Shown here piece after piece: positions 1-5,475 of a stretch of 64,000 bases of DNA. Source of the DNA: a virus; the IMG/VR virus record IMGVR_UViG_3300035162_004754, positions 1 through 64,000 of that record; one strand, given 5' to 3'. The notes beneath the pieces are model-generated. The model was given only the letters and a program-made list of their open reading frames with translations. It was not told the DNA's origin and searched no databases. Made by a program: the position numbers and the translations under genes. Every line of letters starts with the position of its first letter. Position 1 is the first letter of the stretch.

Positions 1-76
1 ACATCCGCAGCACGAGCAATACTAGGAGATAGGATGCAAAGCAGCATAATACCAGTAATGGATTTTTTTGTTCCAT
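1..76 (-). CDS. Partial small exported or membrane protein, frame uncertain
   Basis: A minus-strand gene probably starts at ATG 76..74, immediately after the TAA of the neighbouring minus-strand gene, and runs off the window edge. The ATG frame gives a hydrophobic stretch beginning MEQKNPLLVLCC. A second frame gives a more convincing signal peptide (KKSITGIMLLCIL, then an A-R-A cleavage-like site followed by AD) but has no ATG upstream. The two frames meet at a run of seven A residues. Two exported-protein genes sit just upstream, so an exported product fits the context. The correct frame cannot be settled here. Confidence 0.4.
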   Translation of the reverse strand, partial: MEQKNPLLVLCCFASYLLVLLVLRM

Positions 77-547
77 TTACTGCGTAAAAATGGAAGTTGT
101 ATCGCTCACGCTGGTAACCTCCGTGACCCTTTGAATCACAGTTTGATTTGTTACACCCGGACCCATGTAGGTCTGAGTGAATTGGAATGCTGCTCCTGGT
201 TCTGCGATTGTAAAACTCTGTCCATTTAAATTTAGACCAGAGTTGGCACTTGTTACTTGCCCCTCTGTTCCTCCTAATGGATTCACTATCACTGAGTTTG
301 TCGTTGGATTGGGACTGAGAGATTGTCCCCCGTTGGTCACGTTTGAACCCGATACTGAATATTGCCATCCTGTTGCATAGTCTATAGAGTTAATCGTTTC
401 AGTCACTTTGGAGGTTGTCTCCGTGTGGCTTGTCATTGAGCCCTGCGTGAAGTTTGGGACGACCGGCACGGACAGGGCAGCGGCAGGAATAAGACTTACT
501 CCCACCGCAGACATCACAGTATATATGATTGTCTTTCCAGAAGTCAT
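77..547 (-). CDS. Small exported protein, function unknown
   Basis: The product has 156 residues with a signal-peptide-like N-terminus: Lys at position 5, a hydrophobic core, then PAAALS near residues 21-26. The rest is rich in Ser, Thr, Asn and Gly and contains no cysteine and no motif I recognise. The start is supported by a GGAGG ribosome site 9 nt upstream and by a minus-strand CTAAATA late box at 571..565. It lies in a minus-strand set with a second exported protein upstream and a third at the window edge. The composition suggests a beta-rich secreted or virion-surface protein, which is inference only. Confidence 0.75.
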   Translation of the reverse strand: MTSGKTIIYTVMSAVGVSLIPAAALSVPVVPNFTQGSMTSHTETTSKVTETINSIDYATGWQYSVSGSNVTNGGQSLSPNPTTNSVIVNPLGGTEGQVTSANSGLNLNGQSFTIAEPGAAFQFTQTYMGPGVTNQTVIQRVTEVTSVSDTTSIFTQ

Positions 548-564
548 GATCTCTGACCTCCATT

Positions 565-571
565 TATTTAG
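565..571 (-). promoter_or_regulatory. Late-promoter-like CTAAATA box
   Basis: CTAAATA read on the minus strand, 18 nt upstream of the start of the exported-protein gene 77..547. It matches the T4-type late -10 sequence in its cyanophage form. It also lies at the very end of the upstream gene. Confidence 0.5.
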
Positions 572-1062
572 TGTAGAATCGAGAGTTCACTAACAAATTG
601 TCCGGTAGCATTTGTACCAGCACCACCAGCCGTTAAAGTAATAGCACCAGTAGTTCCGAGAGTACCAGCTAGACTACCAGCAGTTCCTGCTGTTGTAGAT
701 GTAATGTTACCGAAGTTTGCTACATCACCAACAGTCACTGCTGCTGCTGGGATTGCATCAGCCTGTGTGTAAGACTGAGAGAAACTAAAAGCATTTCCCG
801 CAGTATTTTGAGTGGCAGCAATTGTTCCTGGGGCATAAACACCACTAGTGATTGCACCAGTAGAAATTGTATTAACTGTTGTTCCGTCAGTAGTATCTAC
901 ACCGTTGCCTGAGATTGCGAATGTACTTCCAAGTCTTGTGACGTTAGTAGCAGCAGCATCAACTGTCAACTGAACACTTGAAGATATTTTATGCGTAAGA
1001 GCACCTGCATTTGCTGCTGATGCGGTCATCAATAACATTATGAAGGGTAAAAACCGTTTCAT
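568..1062 (-). CDS. Small exported Ala/Thr-rich protein
   Basis: About 164 residues from the chosen ATG (MKRFLPF). A TTG four codons upstream is an alternative start, but the ATG gives a cleaner signal peptide, with a basic start, a hydrophobic core and an A-N-A cleavage-like site near residue 19. The mature part is almost entirely Ala, Thr, Gly, Ser, Val and Asn with no cysteine, like a repetitive beta-structured adhesin or surface protein. A minus-strand CTAAATA box precedes it. I do not recognise a named family. Confidence 0.75.
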   Translation of the reverse strand: MKRFLPFIMLLMTASAANAGALTHKISSSVQLTVDAAATNVTRLGSTFAISGNGVDTTDGTTVNTISTGAITSGVYAPGTIAATQNTAGNAFSFSQSYTQADAIPAAAVTVGDVANFGNITSTTAGTAGSLAGTLGTTGAITLTAGGAGTNATGQFVSELSILH

Positions 1063-1089
1063 ATGATTTACCAAAGAGGTATGTATACT

Positions 1090-1096
1090 TATTTAG
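1090..1096 (-). promoter_or_regulatory. Late-promoter-like CTAAATA box
   Basis: CTAAATA on the minus strand, 28 nt upstream of the ATG of the exported-protein gene ending at 568. The spacing is as expected for a T4-type late promoter. Confidence 0.5.
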
Positions 1097-1173
1097 AGAG
1101 ATATATTTTTAAAAGGAGATAAATGTTCTATGTGATACTAATATAAATAAAATTAAATATTTTTTATATTGAA

Positions 1174-1386
1174 ATGAACGAGCAGCAAAATCACCTTTCG
1201 CAATTAATCGAACAAAGAGTAACACTGTCTCAACAGTTGGAAGGAATTCAGGCACAAACTACAAGAACCAGAGATTTGATGCTAAAGACTCAAGGTGCTA
1301 TTGAATATTTGGAAGCAACCGGAGTCAAGTTACCTGAACCAGAAGTCACCGAAGAAGCAGAAACGGAAGTCGTAGAAGAGGGTTGA
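1174..1386 (+). CDS. Small coiled-coil protein
   Basis: 70 residues. The first 50 (MNEQQNHLSQLIEQRVTLSQ onward) have heptad-like spacing of Leu and Ile with many Gln and Glu, predicting a helical coiled coil. The C-terminus is an acidic Glu/Val tail. Small proteins of this kind are common in T4-like cyanophages, but I know no function. Its stop codon overlaps the -35 element of the promoter that follows. Confidence 0.75.
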   Translation: MNEQQNHLSQLIEQRVTLSQQLEGIQAQTTRTRDLMLKTQGAIEYLEATGVKLPEPEVTEEAETEVVEEG

Positions 1387-1411
1387 CGCACAGACTGGAA
1401 GGTATTATAAT
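1383..1411 (+). promoter_or_regulatory. Sigma70-type promoter ahead of the tRNAs
   Basis: TTGACG, a 17-nt spacer, then TATAAT at 1406-1411. The -35 element overlaps the stop codon of the upstream gene. It is the most likely driver of tRNA-Arg and tRNA-Asn. Confidence 0.65.
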
Positions 1412-1479
1412 AAGTGAGTTGAGAGGCAAAACACAGGTAAGAGCATCGACAAACAGATGACGCCTCTTGACTTTTTTAT

Positions 1480-1553
1480 GGGCAAGTAGCTCAGATGGAT
1501 AGAGCCACGCACTTCTAATGCGTTGGTCGGGGGTTCGAGTCCCTCCTTGCCTG
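1480..1553 (+). tRNA. tRNA-Arg (anticodon TCT)
   Basis: A full cloverleaf can be drawn. The acceptor GGGCAAG pairs with CTTGCCT (one G-U). The D arm uses GCTC and GAGC, the anticodon stem ACGCA/TGCGT carries loop CTTCTAA with TCT, and the T loop is TTCGAGT. The discriminator base is G at 1553 and no CCA is encoded. It reads AGA, a codon favoured by AT-rich phage genes. Confidence 0.93.
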
Positions 1554-1558
1554 CCTGA

Positions 1559-1632
1559 TCCCCTGTAGCACAATTGGTAGTTGCGTTGGACTGTTAATCC
1601 GAATGTTCTTGGTTCGAGTCCAAGTGGGGGAG
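1559..1632 (+). tRNA. tRNA-Asn (anticodon GTT)
   Basis: The acceptor TCCCCTG pairs with TGGGGGA. The anticodon stem TTGGA/TCCGA carries loop CTGTTAA with GTT. The T arm CTTGG/CCAAG carries loop TTCGAGT. It lies 5 nt after tRNA-Arg, so the two are probably cotranscribed. CCA is not encoded. Confidence 0.93.
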
Positions 1633-1661
1633 TTGACAAGAATCAAATCTTGTCTTATACT
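1633..1661 (+). promoter_or_regulatory. Sigma70-type promoter between tRNA genes
   Basis: TTGACA, exactly 17 nt, then TATACT. It starts one base after tRNA-Asn. The spacer contains most of a small hairpin (GACAAG/CTTGTC). It would drive tRNA-Gly and possibly the gene at 1917. Confidence 0.7.
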
Positions 1662-1684
1662 ATCTCTTGTGTGGAGGAAGTGCG

Positions 1685-1704
1685 GTGGGAGAGCAATCTC
1701 CCAC
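1685..1704 (+). other. Perfect 8-bp hairpin with GCAA tetraloop
   Basis: GTGGGAGA-GCAA-TCTCCCAC, a perfect stem closed by a GNRA tetraloop, 3 nt before tRNA-Gly and about 17 nt after the predicted transcription start. It could protect the 5' leader or position tRNA processing. No U-tract follows, so it is not a terminator. Confidence 0.7.
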
Positions 1705-1707
1705 TCT

Positions 1708-1778
1708 GCGGAATTAGTTTAGAGGCAAAACTAAAGGTTTCCAACCTTTCGTCACCAGTTCGATTCTGGTATTCCGCT
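1708..1778 (+). tRNA. tRNA-Gly (anticodon TCC)
   Basis: The acceptor GCGGAAT pairs with ATTCCGC. The anticodon stem AAAGG/CCTTT carries loop TTTCCAA with TCC. The T arm CCAG/CTGG carries loop TTCGATT. The discriminator base is T at 1778. It has its own promoter-like element upstream, separate from the Arg-Asn pair. Confidence 0.92.
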
Positions 1779-1802
1779 TTCGGGTTAACCGAATACCCGA
1801 AA
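1778..1802 (+). other. 8-bp hairpin after tRNA-Gly
   Basis: TTTCGGGT and ACCCGAAA form a perfect stem around a 9-nt loop, followed by an A-rich rather than U-rich stretch. It may be a 3' processing or weak termination structure for the tRNA-Gly transcript. Confidence 0.45.
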
Positions 1803-1813
1803 AACAAAATGAG

Positions 1814-1821
1814 TATAAATA
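1814..1821 (+). promoter_or_regulatory. T4-type late promoter TATAAATA
   Basis: An exact TATAAATA match about 95 nt upstream of the exported barrel-like gene at 1917. T4-like phages use this -10 sequence for late genes. Confidence 0.6.
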
Positions 1822-1916
1822 CTCCGTTACTTACTGTAACGATTTACAACAGAACCAGTCGAGGTTCTTAACATCTGCGGGTAACCATTCCGCAAGTAAA
1901 AAAACGAGGAAAACAA

Positions 1917-2291
1917 ATGTTCAAAACGACTATCGCCGCAGCTGCCGCTGCAATTGCTCTTGCCCCTGCTGCCGCCCTAGCCGGACCCTACGTCAACGTG
2001 GAAGCTAATTCTGGTTGGACCGGATCTGATTACAATTCGACCACCACAGACCTGCACGTAGGTTATGAAGGTGAACTTAGTGAGTCCGCTTCATATTACG
2101 TCCAAGGAGGAGCTAGTGTAGTCTCCCCTGATGGTGGTGAAAGTGACACTGTTCCTTCTGGTAAGGCAGGTCTCGGTCTTGCACTGACTGATGCATTTGG
2201 TGCATACGGAGAAGTTAGTTTCGTCGGTTCTGGCGATGCTGACATCGACCGTGGATATGGAGCTAAATTGGGAGTTAAGTACAACTTCTGA
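1917..2291 (+). CDS. Small secreted outer-membrane-barrel-like protein
   Basis: 124 residues. The N-terminus is a textbook signal peptide (Lys at position 3, a long Ala-rich core, ALAG cleavage site near residue 22). The mature part alternates polar and hydrophobic residues, is rich in Gly, Tyr and Ser, and ends in Tyr-Asn-Phe. A terminal aromatic residue is typical of proteins inserted by the Bam system into Gram-negative outer membranes. About 100 mature residues would allow only a few strands, so it could be a small barrel or an oligomer. It is followed by a clear terminator and preceded by a late promoter. Function is unknown, but action on the host envelope is plausible. Confidence 0.8.
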   Translation: MFKTTIAAAAAAIALAPAAALAGPYVNVEANSGWTGSDYNSTTTDLHVGYEGELSESASYYVQGGASVVSPDGGESDTVPSGKAGLGLALTDAFGAYGEVSFVGSGDADIDRGYGAKLGVKYNF

Positions 2292-2297
2292 TCTTTA

Positions 2298-2326
2298 TAG
2301 ACACATATACATCTAGATGTTATACT
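2298..2326 (+). promoter_or_regulatory. Possible promoter, -10 abutting a terminator
   Basis: TAGACA, 17 nt, TATACT. The -10 ends exactly where the terminator hairpin begins, so transcripts would start inside the hairpin and reach the ATG at 2358 within about 25 nt. Confidence 0.45.
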
Positions 2327-2353
2327 GGGGGTGCGACGGCATCCCCTTTTTTT
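2327..2353 (+). terminator. Rho-independent terminator
   Basis: GGGGGTGC and GCATCCCC form an 8-bp stem (one G-U) around GACG, followed by seven T. It ends transcription of the exported barrel-like gene and lies 5 nt before the next start codon. Confidence 0.85.
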
Positions 2354-2357
2354 ATAT

Positions 2358-2576
2358 ATGGATTATACCCCACCTGCACTTTGTATTAGAAGTATTGAAC
2401 CTGCTAAAACACCAGGAAGAGTACTTTTAGATATGCCATCTCTATGGAGAGATAGTGATGCAATAAACCCTGTAGAGGTTGATAAAAAAATAGTTGAATC
2501 TATTATGAGTGAACCTTATAGTGTACCTATGTGTCCGCCAGGATGGCCCAATCCTCCTCTTATTGAGACGGAATGA
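2358..2576 (+). CDS. Hypothetical protein, proline-rich
   Basis: 72 residues from ATG 2358 (MDYTPPALCIRS), chosen over a GTG upstream that would lie inside the terminator hairpin. It has many prolines, including a Pro-rich C-terminus (MCPPGWPNPP). No domain is recognised. It overlaps the next gene by ATGA, heading a chain of tightly coupled small genes. There is no clear ribosome site; the leader is U-rich. Confidence 0.65.
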   Translation: MDYTPPALCIRSIEPAKTPGRVLLDMPSLWRDSDAINPVEVDKKIVESIMSEPYSVPMCPPGWPNPPLIETE

Positions 2577-2782
2577 AAAAATACTTTATAAACTTTATAA
2601 CGAATCCAGGAGTAATGACCTCTCTCTTGATGTTTGGAATGATAGCATTCATAGGAGCACTGCACAACCATGCTCACTACATAATGGATACAGATGCAGA
2701 TGCTTATGTGAGACAGTGGTGTAGATCATCGGCAGAAAACAAAAAGACTTGTATCAGATATGGTGGAGATATGGATTACTAA
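2573..2782 (+). CDS. Small membrane protein
   Basis: 69 residues with one hydrophobic segment at about 14-30 (VMTSLLMFGMIAFIGAL), followed by a His-rich stretch and a C-terminal tail with two cysteines. Topology suggests a single-pass membrane protein. It is translationally coupled by ATGA to the gene before it. Function is unknown. Confidence 0.65.
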   Translation: MKKYFINFITNPGVMTSLLMFGMIAFIGALHNHAHYIMDTDADAYVRQWCRSSAENKKTCIRYGGDMDY

Positions 2783-2958
2783 TGAAAAAGAAAATCAAAA
2801 AGTCGGAACAAAAAATTGCAGACTGTGATAACATCTATGATATGATTGAGATACTACAGAGTCGTATTGAGGAAATAGAAACTGAACATATGCAATTGAT
2901 TCGTAAGATGGGAGAACTAAATAGTCGCGTAGACGATTTTTCTACGAATGAAAATTAA
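2782..2958 (+). CDS. Small coiled-coil protein
   Basis: 58 residues from ATG 2782, which shares its A with the preceding stop (TAATG). The N-terminus is Lys-rich, followed by a predicted coiled coil with regular Ile/Leu/Met heptads and abundant Glu. No known family is recognised. A longer reading from 2749 would overlap the preceding gene more deeply and is less likely. Confidence 0.6.
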   Translation: MKKKIKKSEQKIADCDNIYDMIEILQSRIEEIETEHMQLIRKMGELNSRVDDFSTNEN

Positions 2959-3121
2959 TCTTTGGTATTCTAAGAGTATGAGTCAATGGAGATGGACTCT
3001 CTGTGAAGAATTTAAGAATGGTGTTACGAAAGTAGAACAACATGCCGGACAACGTGAGAAATTGCGAGATGCAATGAATGATGTTGCCAATACGGTAGAG
3101 TATATGTTAGATGATAAATAA
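2948..3121 (+). CDS. Small basic/acidic helical protein
   Basis: 57 residues starting at an ATG inside the end of the preceding gene (MKINLWYSKSMSQWRW). A downstream in-frame ATG at 2978 is an alternative start. It has an N-terminal aromatic-rich segment and a helical remainder. The reading frame is open between tightly packed neighbours, which supports coding. Function is unknown. Confidence 0.55.
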   Translation: MKINLWYSKSMSQWRWTLCEEFKNGVTKVEQHAGQREKLRDAMNDVANTVEYMLDDK

Positions 3122-3153
3122 CTGAAAACTGAAGACGTATAAAGAATTATACA

Positions 3154-3411
3154 ATGGAAAATATAAAGATTAGGTGTCGTTCCTGTGGAAAGGAATTGGA
3201 AGGACATCCAAGTAAGACAGTTTGTTGTGGTTGTCCGAATATGACAACCATTCGTGGTGATAAGATTTCAGCAGTTGACTTATCAAATGTTGTTATGGTA
3301 AACTCTTATCAGACTAAAAATAAAAAAGAAGTTCTTTCATCAGAAGATATCTTATGGCAGGAACAAAGAAAGCAACGCAAAGTTCGTAAAATGAATTTTG
3401 AGGTTAGATAA
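3154..3411 (+). CDS. Small zinc-ribbon-like protein
   Basis: 85 residues. CRSC near residues 8-11 and CCGC near 24-27 form a four-cysteine knuckle arrangement expected to bind zinc. The C-terminal half is helical and Lys/Arg-rich (EQRKQRKVRKM), suggesting nucleic-acid contact. Proteins like this are common among cyanophage hypotheticals. The DNA- or RNA-binding role is inference. Confidence 0.7.
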   Translation: MENIKIRCRSCGKELEGHPSKTVCCGCPNMTTIRGDKISAVDLSNVVMVNSYQTKNKKEVLSSEDILWQEQRKQRKVRKMNFEVR

Positions 3412-3431
3412 TATTAGGAAATCAAGATAAG

Positions 3432-3459
3432 TTGACGAATACTAATTGGTAACTATTAT
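3432..3459 (+). promoter_or_regulatory. Possible sigma70-type promoter
   Basis: TTGACG, 16 nt, TATTAT, about 30 nt before the small gene at 3489. The weak -10 and short spacer make this tentative. Confidence 0.4.
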
Positions 3460-3488
3460 AGCTAATATGTATTTCAATTTAAAAAACC

Positions 3489-3653
3489 ATGGACGAGCAC
3501 ACCTATAATAATTGGGTGAAAGTCAAAGAGACTTTTGAGTCATCTGGAAATATTGAAAACTTTTTCTATCAGAGAGCATGTGCAATTGTTGGTGGAGCAC
3601 CAGATCCTATTGATAAAATGATAAAACAAGATAATGCCGCATCGGATGGATGA
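3489..3653 (+). CDS. Small hypothetical protein
   Basis: 54 residues (MDEHTYNNWVKVKETFESSG onward), open from ATG 3489 to TGA 3651. Its stop region overlaps the start of the next gene. A motif-like stretch GGAPDPIDKMI is seen, but no family is recognised. Confidence 0.55.
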   Translation: MDEHTYNNWVKVKETFESSGNIENFFYQRACAIVGGAPDPIDKMIKQDNAASDG

Positions 3654-3849
3654 AATAAAACCAGAACATTATGTCACTCAGAAAGAGTGCCAGGAGATGA
3701 TTGACGATGCTATTCGGAGACACAATAGAAACGCAGGTATTATCAGCATGTGTGTTGGGTGGGTTGTCTTATGCTTATTTGCTGAGGGCCTTCTCAGATT
3801 GATTGGTGTTATTCCACCACTATTACCATGGTTACAAATTAAATTATAG
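3646..3849 (+). CDS. Small membrane protein
   Basis: 67 residues from ATG 3646 (MDEIKPEHYVTQKECQ), which overlaps the previous stop. An upstream ATG at 3634 is possible but overlaps more. A soluble acidic/basic N-terminal half is followed by a hydrophobic segment (IISMCVGWVVLCLFAEGLL) and a second hydrophobic stretch near the C-terminus. It is probably an inner-membrane protein of unknown role. Confidence 0.7.
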   Translation: MDEIKPEHYVTQKECQEMIDDAIRRHNRNAGIISMCVGWVVLCLFAEGLLRLIGVIPPLLPWLQIKL

Positions 3850-3858
3850 GAGAATTTT

Positions 3859-4329
3859 ATGAAAGTTGGAATGATTGGTCTGGGTCGTACTGGTGAAGGT
3901 ATGTCCCGTCGTATGATTGAAAAGGGAATTGAAGTTTGGGGTTATAGTAGTAGTAACTATGAGAATGCCTGTGGACAGTATGAAGCAGGATACATTAGTG
4001 GATGTGTAACCTCAATAGAGTATCTTGTTCAGGCAGTCAAATCTGATAGTCTTAGATACACTAGTGCCGGAAAAGTTCCTGGTATCTTTCAGATTACACT
4101 TCCAGAAGTAAAGGTAGAGGACACACTTGATGAGTTACTACCATTACTTGAGGAGGGTGATATCATTATTGATCATAGTAACACTGACATAACAAAATGT
4201 CAGGAACTGGAGAAGTATTGCTCTAAGTTGGGTATATCTTATATCTTCTCTGGTGTGTATGGAGCACCTTATGCTATTGATGTTTGCGCTAAAATTTTCC
4301 AATCTCTATCACCGGGCAATATTATATGA
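3859..4329 (+). CDS. gnd: 6-phosphogluconate dehydrogenase, NAD(P)-binding domain only
   Basis: 156 residues. The N-terminus has a Rossmann nucleotide-binding motif (MIGLGRTGEGMSRRM) and a later GDIIIDHSNT motif, as in the 6-phosphogluconate dehydrogenase family, whose bacterial members oxidise 6-phosphogluconate to ribulose 5-phosphate with NADPH. Family members have 300-480 residues. Here the protein stops just after the Rossmann domain, where the Ser-Gly-Gly substrate motif and all-helical domain should follow, so catalysis is doubtful. The stop overlaps the ATG of the next gene (ATGA), so the C-terminus looks native. Internal deletion, or a stand-alone cofactor-binding relic, is therefore more likely than a recent frameshift. 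A good ribosome site (AGGAGAA) precedes the start. Confidence 0.75.
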   Translation: MKVGMIGLGRTGEGMSRRMIEKGIEVWGYSSSNYENACGQYEAGYISGCVTSIEYLVQAVKSDSLRYTSAGKVPGIFQITLPEVKVEDTLDELLPLLEEGDIIIDHSNTDITKCQELEKYCSKLGISYIFSGVYGAPYAIDVCAKIFQSLSPGNII

Positions 4330-4457
4330 CTTTATCTGATGTCTTACTTTTCGGATCACTACCCTTTCTATGTGCCACCATCTATTTCGGGCACAGAAAA
4401 GGTGAAAATGTCTACTATGAAAGTGACAAATATGACGGAAATGGAACAGCGCATTAA
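4326..4457 (+). CDS. Tiny membrane protein
   Basis: 43 residues (MTLSDVLLFGSLPFLCATIY onward), starting in the ATGA overlap with the gnd-like gene. The first 22 residues are a single hydrophobic segment, followed by a polar, charged tail. Such tiny single-pass proteins recur in this region. Function is unknown. Confidence 0.55.
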   Translation: MTLSDVLLFGSLPFLCATIYFGHRKGENVYYESDKYDGNGTAH

Positions 4458-4644
4458 GATGAGGTATGCTTTTGCCATGTCTTCATTTGGTAGAATGTTT
4501 ACACCGAATAATATTGTATGTGAGATGAGAGCATTTTGTATTGACTGGTCTGAAAACATTGATGAAATTCCACCTGCTAAAGACTTATATCAAGTTGATC
4601 GTTACTTTTTAGAACTATGGAAAACATGGTCATTGCCTTCATAG
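4408..4644 (+). CDS. Hypothetical protein
   Basis: 78 residues from ATG 4408, which has an AAGGTG ribosome site. Downstream in-frame starts at 4432 and 4459 would reduce the overlap with the preceding gene. The sequence has several Met, Trp and Cys residues and a central MRYAFAMSSFGRMF segment. It is probably a small soluble protein. No family is recognised. Confidence 0.6.
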   Translation: MSTMKVTNMTEMEQRIKMRYAFAMSSFGRMFTPNNIVCEMRAFCIDWSENIDEIPPAKDLYQVDRYFLELWKTWSLPS

Positions 4645-4700
4645 TATTTTATTCTTTATTCGGTTTATTTCTTTTTATCCTTTCAATTTTACAAGAGTAA
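4617..4700 (+). CDS. Tiny hydrophobic peptide
   Basis: 27 residues (MENMVIAFIVFYSLFGLFLF onward), almost wholly hydrophobic with a charged end. It is overlapped by both neighbours: the previous gene ends inside it and the next start shares its stop (TAATG). It would be a single-pass membrane peptide. The coupling supports it, but its small size keeps confidence low. Confidence 0.4.
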   Translation: MENMVIAFIVFYSLFGLFLFILSILQE

Positions 4701-4861
4701 TGTTGCATTTTGCTAGGTTCTGCGGAACAATATTAAACAATCCATGGGGTTGTGGATTTTTGGCATGGTGTCTTGTGTTTGTTCCTGTTATAGGAATGTG
4801 GGCAGTCCACAAATATAACTGGCAGCACTGGGCACCATTTGACAGAGGGCACTATAGGTAG
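4700..4861 (+). CDS. Small membrane protein
   Basis: 53 residues (MLHFARFCGTILNNPWGCGF onward), with one hydrophobic segment at about 20-36 and a C-terminal tail rich in His and Trp. The start overlaps the preceding stop. Function is unknown. Confidence 0.5.
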   Translation: MLHFARFCGTILNNPWGCGFLAWCLVFVPVIGMWAVHKYNWQHWAPFDRGHYR

Positions 4862-4874
4862 TATAATATATGAG

Positions 4875-4944
4875 TTGAGAAATCAACTGCGGTGCTCCCC
4901 TTCAGTAGGTTCAGGAGTAGCGGCGATAGGAACCTACTTTATTT
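4875..4944 (+). ncRNA. Candidate structured leader or terminator with pseudoknot potential
   Basis: This gap holds an AGTTGA-GAAA-TCAACT hairpin. It is followed by two interleaved pairings: GCTCC near 4894-4898 with GGAGTAGC near 4914-4921, and AGTAGGTTC (4904-4912) with GAACCTACT (4930-4938). Interleaving gives H-type pseudoknot topology. The last helix is followed by TTATTT, so the element could also terminate the upstream small-gene operon. No known RNA family is recognised. Confidence 0.45.
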
Positions 4945-4971
4945 GACTACATAATTACAACACCTTATAAT
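4943..4971 (+). promoter_or_regulatory. Sigma70-type promoter
   Basis: TTGACT, 17 nt, TATAAT, 23 nt before the gene at 4994. The -35 directly follows the hairpin and T-tract of the candidate structured element. Confidence 0.7.
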
Positions 4972-4993
4972 ACACAGGTAATCAAAACGGACA

Positions 4994-5215
4994 ATGGCAC
5001 TGACTGAAAAATTCAAGACCAAAGATTTGGATATTCTTCGTAATGCTGCAAAGGGTGAAATCTTTTTAGATGTGAAAAATCCAAAATTGTTTAAAAAAGT
5101 TCGTAAATATTATGAATCTAATGGGGTCGTATTTTCTGGAGATCCTCTTGATGATTATGAAATCATGATGGACTATCTTTATTCTGATTTACAAATTTCT
5201 GTTGAGATTGTCTGA
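4994..5215 (+). CDS. Conserved-looking phage hypothetical
   Basis: 73 residues, charged and soluble (MALTEKFKTKDLDILRNAAK onward), with a Lys-rich first half and an acidic second half. It has a consensus promoter immediately upstream and is coupled to the next gene by a shared A (TGATGA). Early-gene placement suggests a host-takeover or regulatory role, which is inference. Confidence 0.75.
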   Translation: MALTEKFKTKDLDILRNAAKGEIFLDVKNPKLFKKVRKYYESNGVVFSGDPLDDYEIMMDYLYSDLQISVEIV

Positions 5216-5475
5216 TGAATGTTGTACAAAAACCAACCGTTCTTCTTGAACGGTCTCCATATCGTTATATCCAAGTTGGCACTTTGGAAATCAATGGTAA
5301 ACCAGATTGTCGTATTCAAAAAGCAGATTCATATACCGGTCGTTATCGTGATATGTATCTCTGTGATAATGAATTGCAACTGATGACTGCTATGGAGGAT
5401 TATGAATATACCAAATGGTTAGATCCGGATGGTATTCCTTGTTATGTTAGAGACTCGGTATCGTCTGAAAACTAG
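5215..5475 (+). CDS. Conserved-looking phage hypothetical
   Basis: 86 residues with four Cys and many Tyr (SPYRYIQVGTLEINGKPDCR, then YTGRYRDMYLCDN). It is probably a small beta-rich domain. It is coupled to the preceding gene and followed by the structured non-coding region. No family is recognised. Confidence 0.75.
   Translation: MNVVQKPTVLLERSPYRYIQVGTLEINGKPDCRIQKADSYTGRYRDMYLCDNELQLMTAMEDYEYTKWLDPDGIPCYVRDSVSSEN

Noticed and set aside
1346-1639. Minus-strand reading frame across the tRNA genes
   Set aside because: It is antisense to tRNA-Arg and tRNA-Asn and shows the GTRTPDQ-type sequence that tRNA genes produce when read backwards. It is not a gene.
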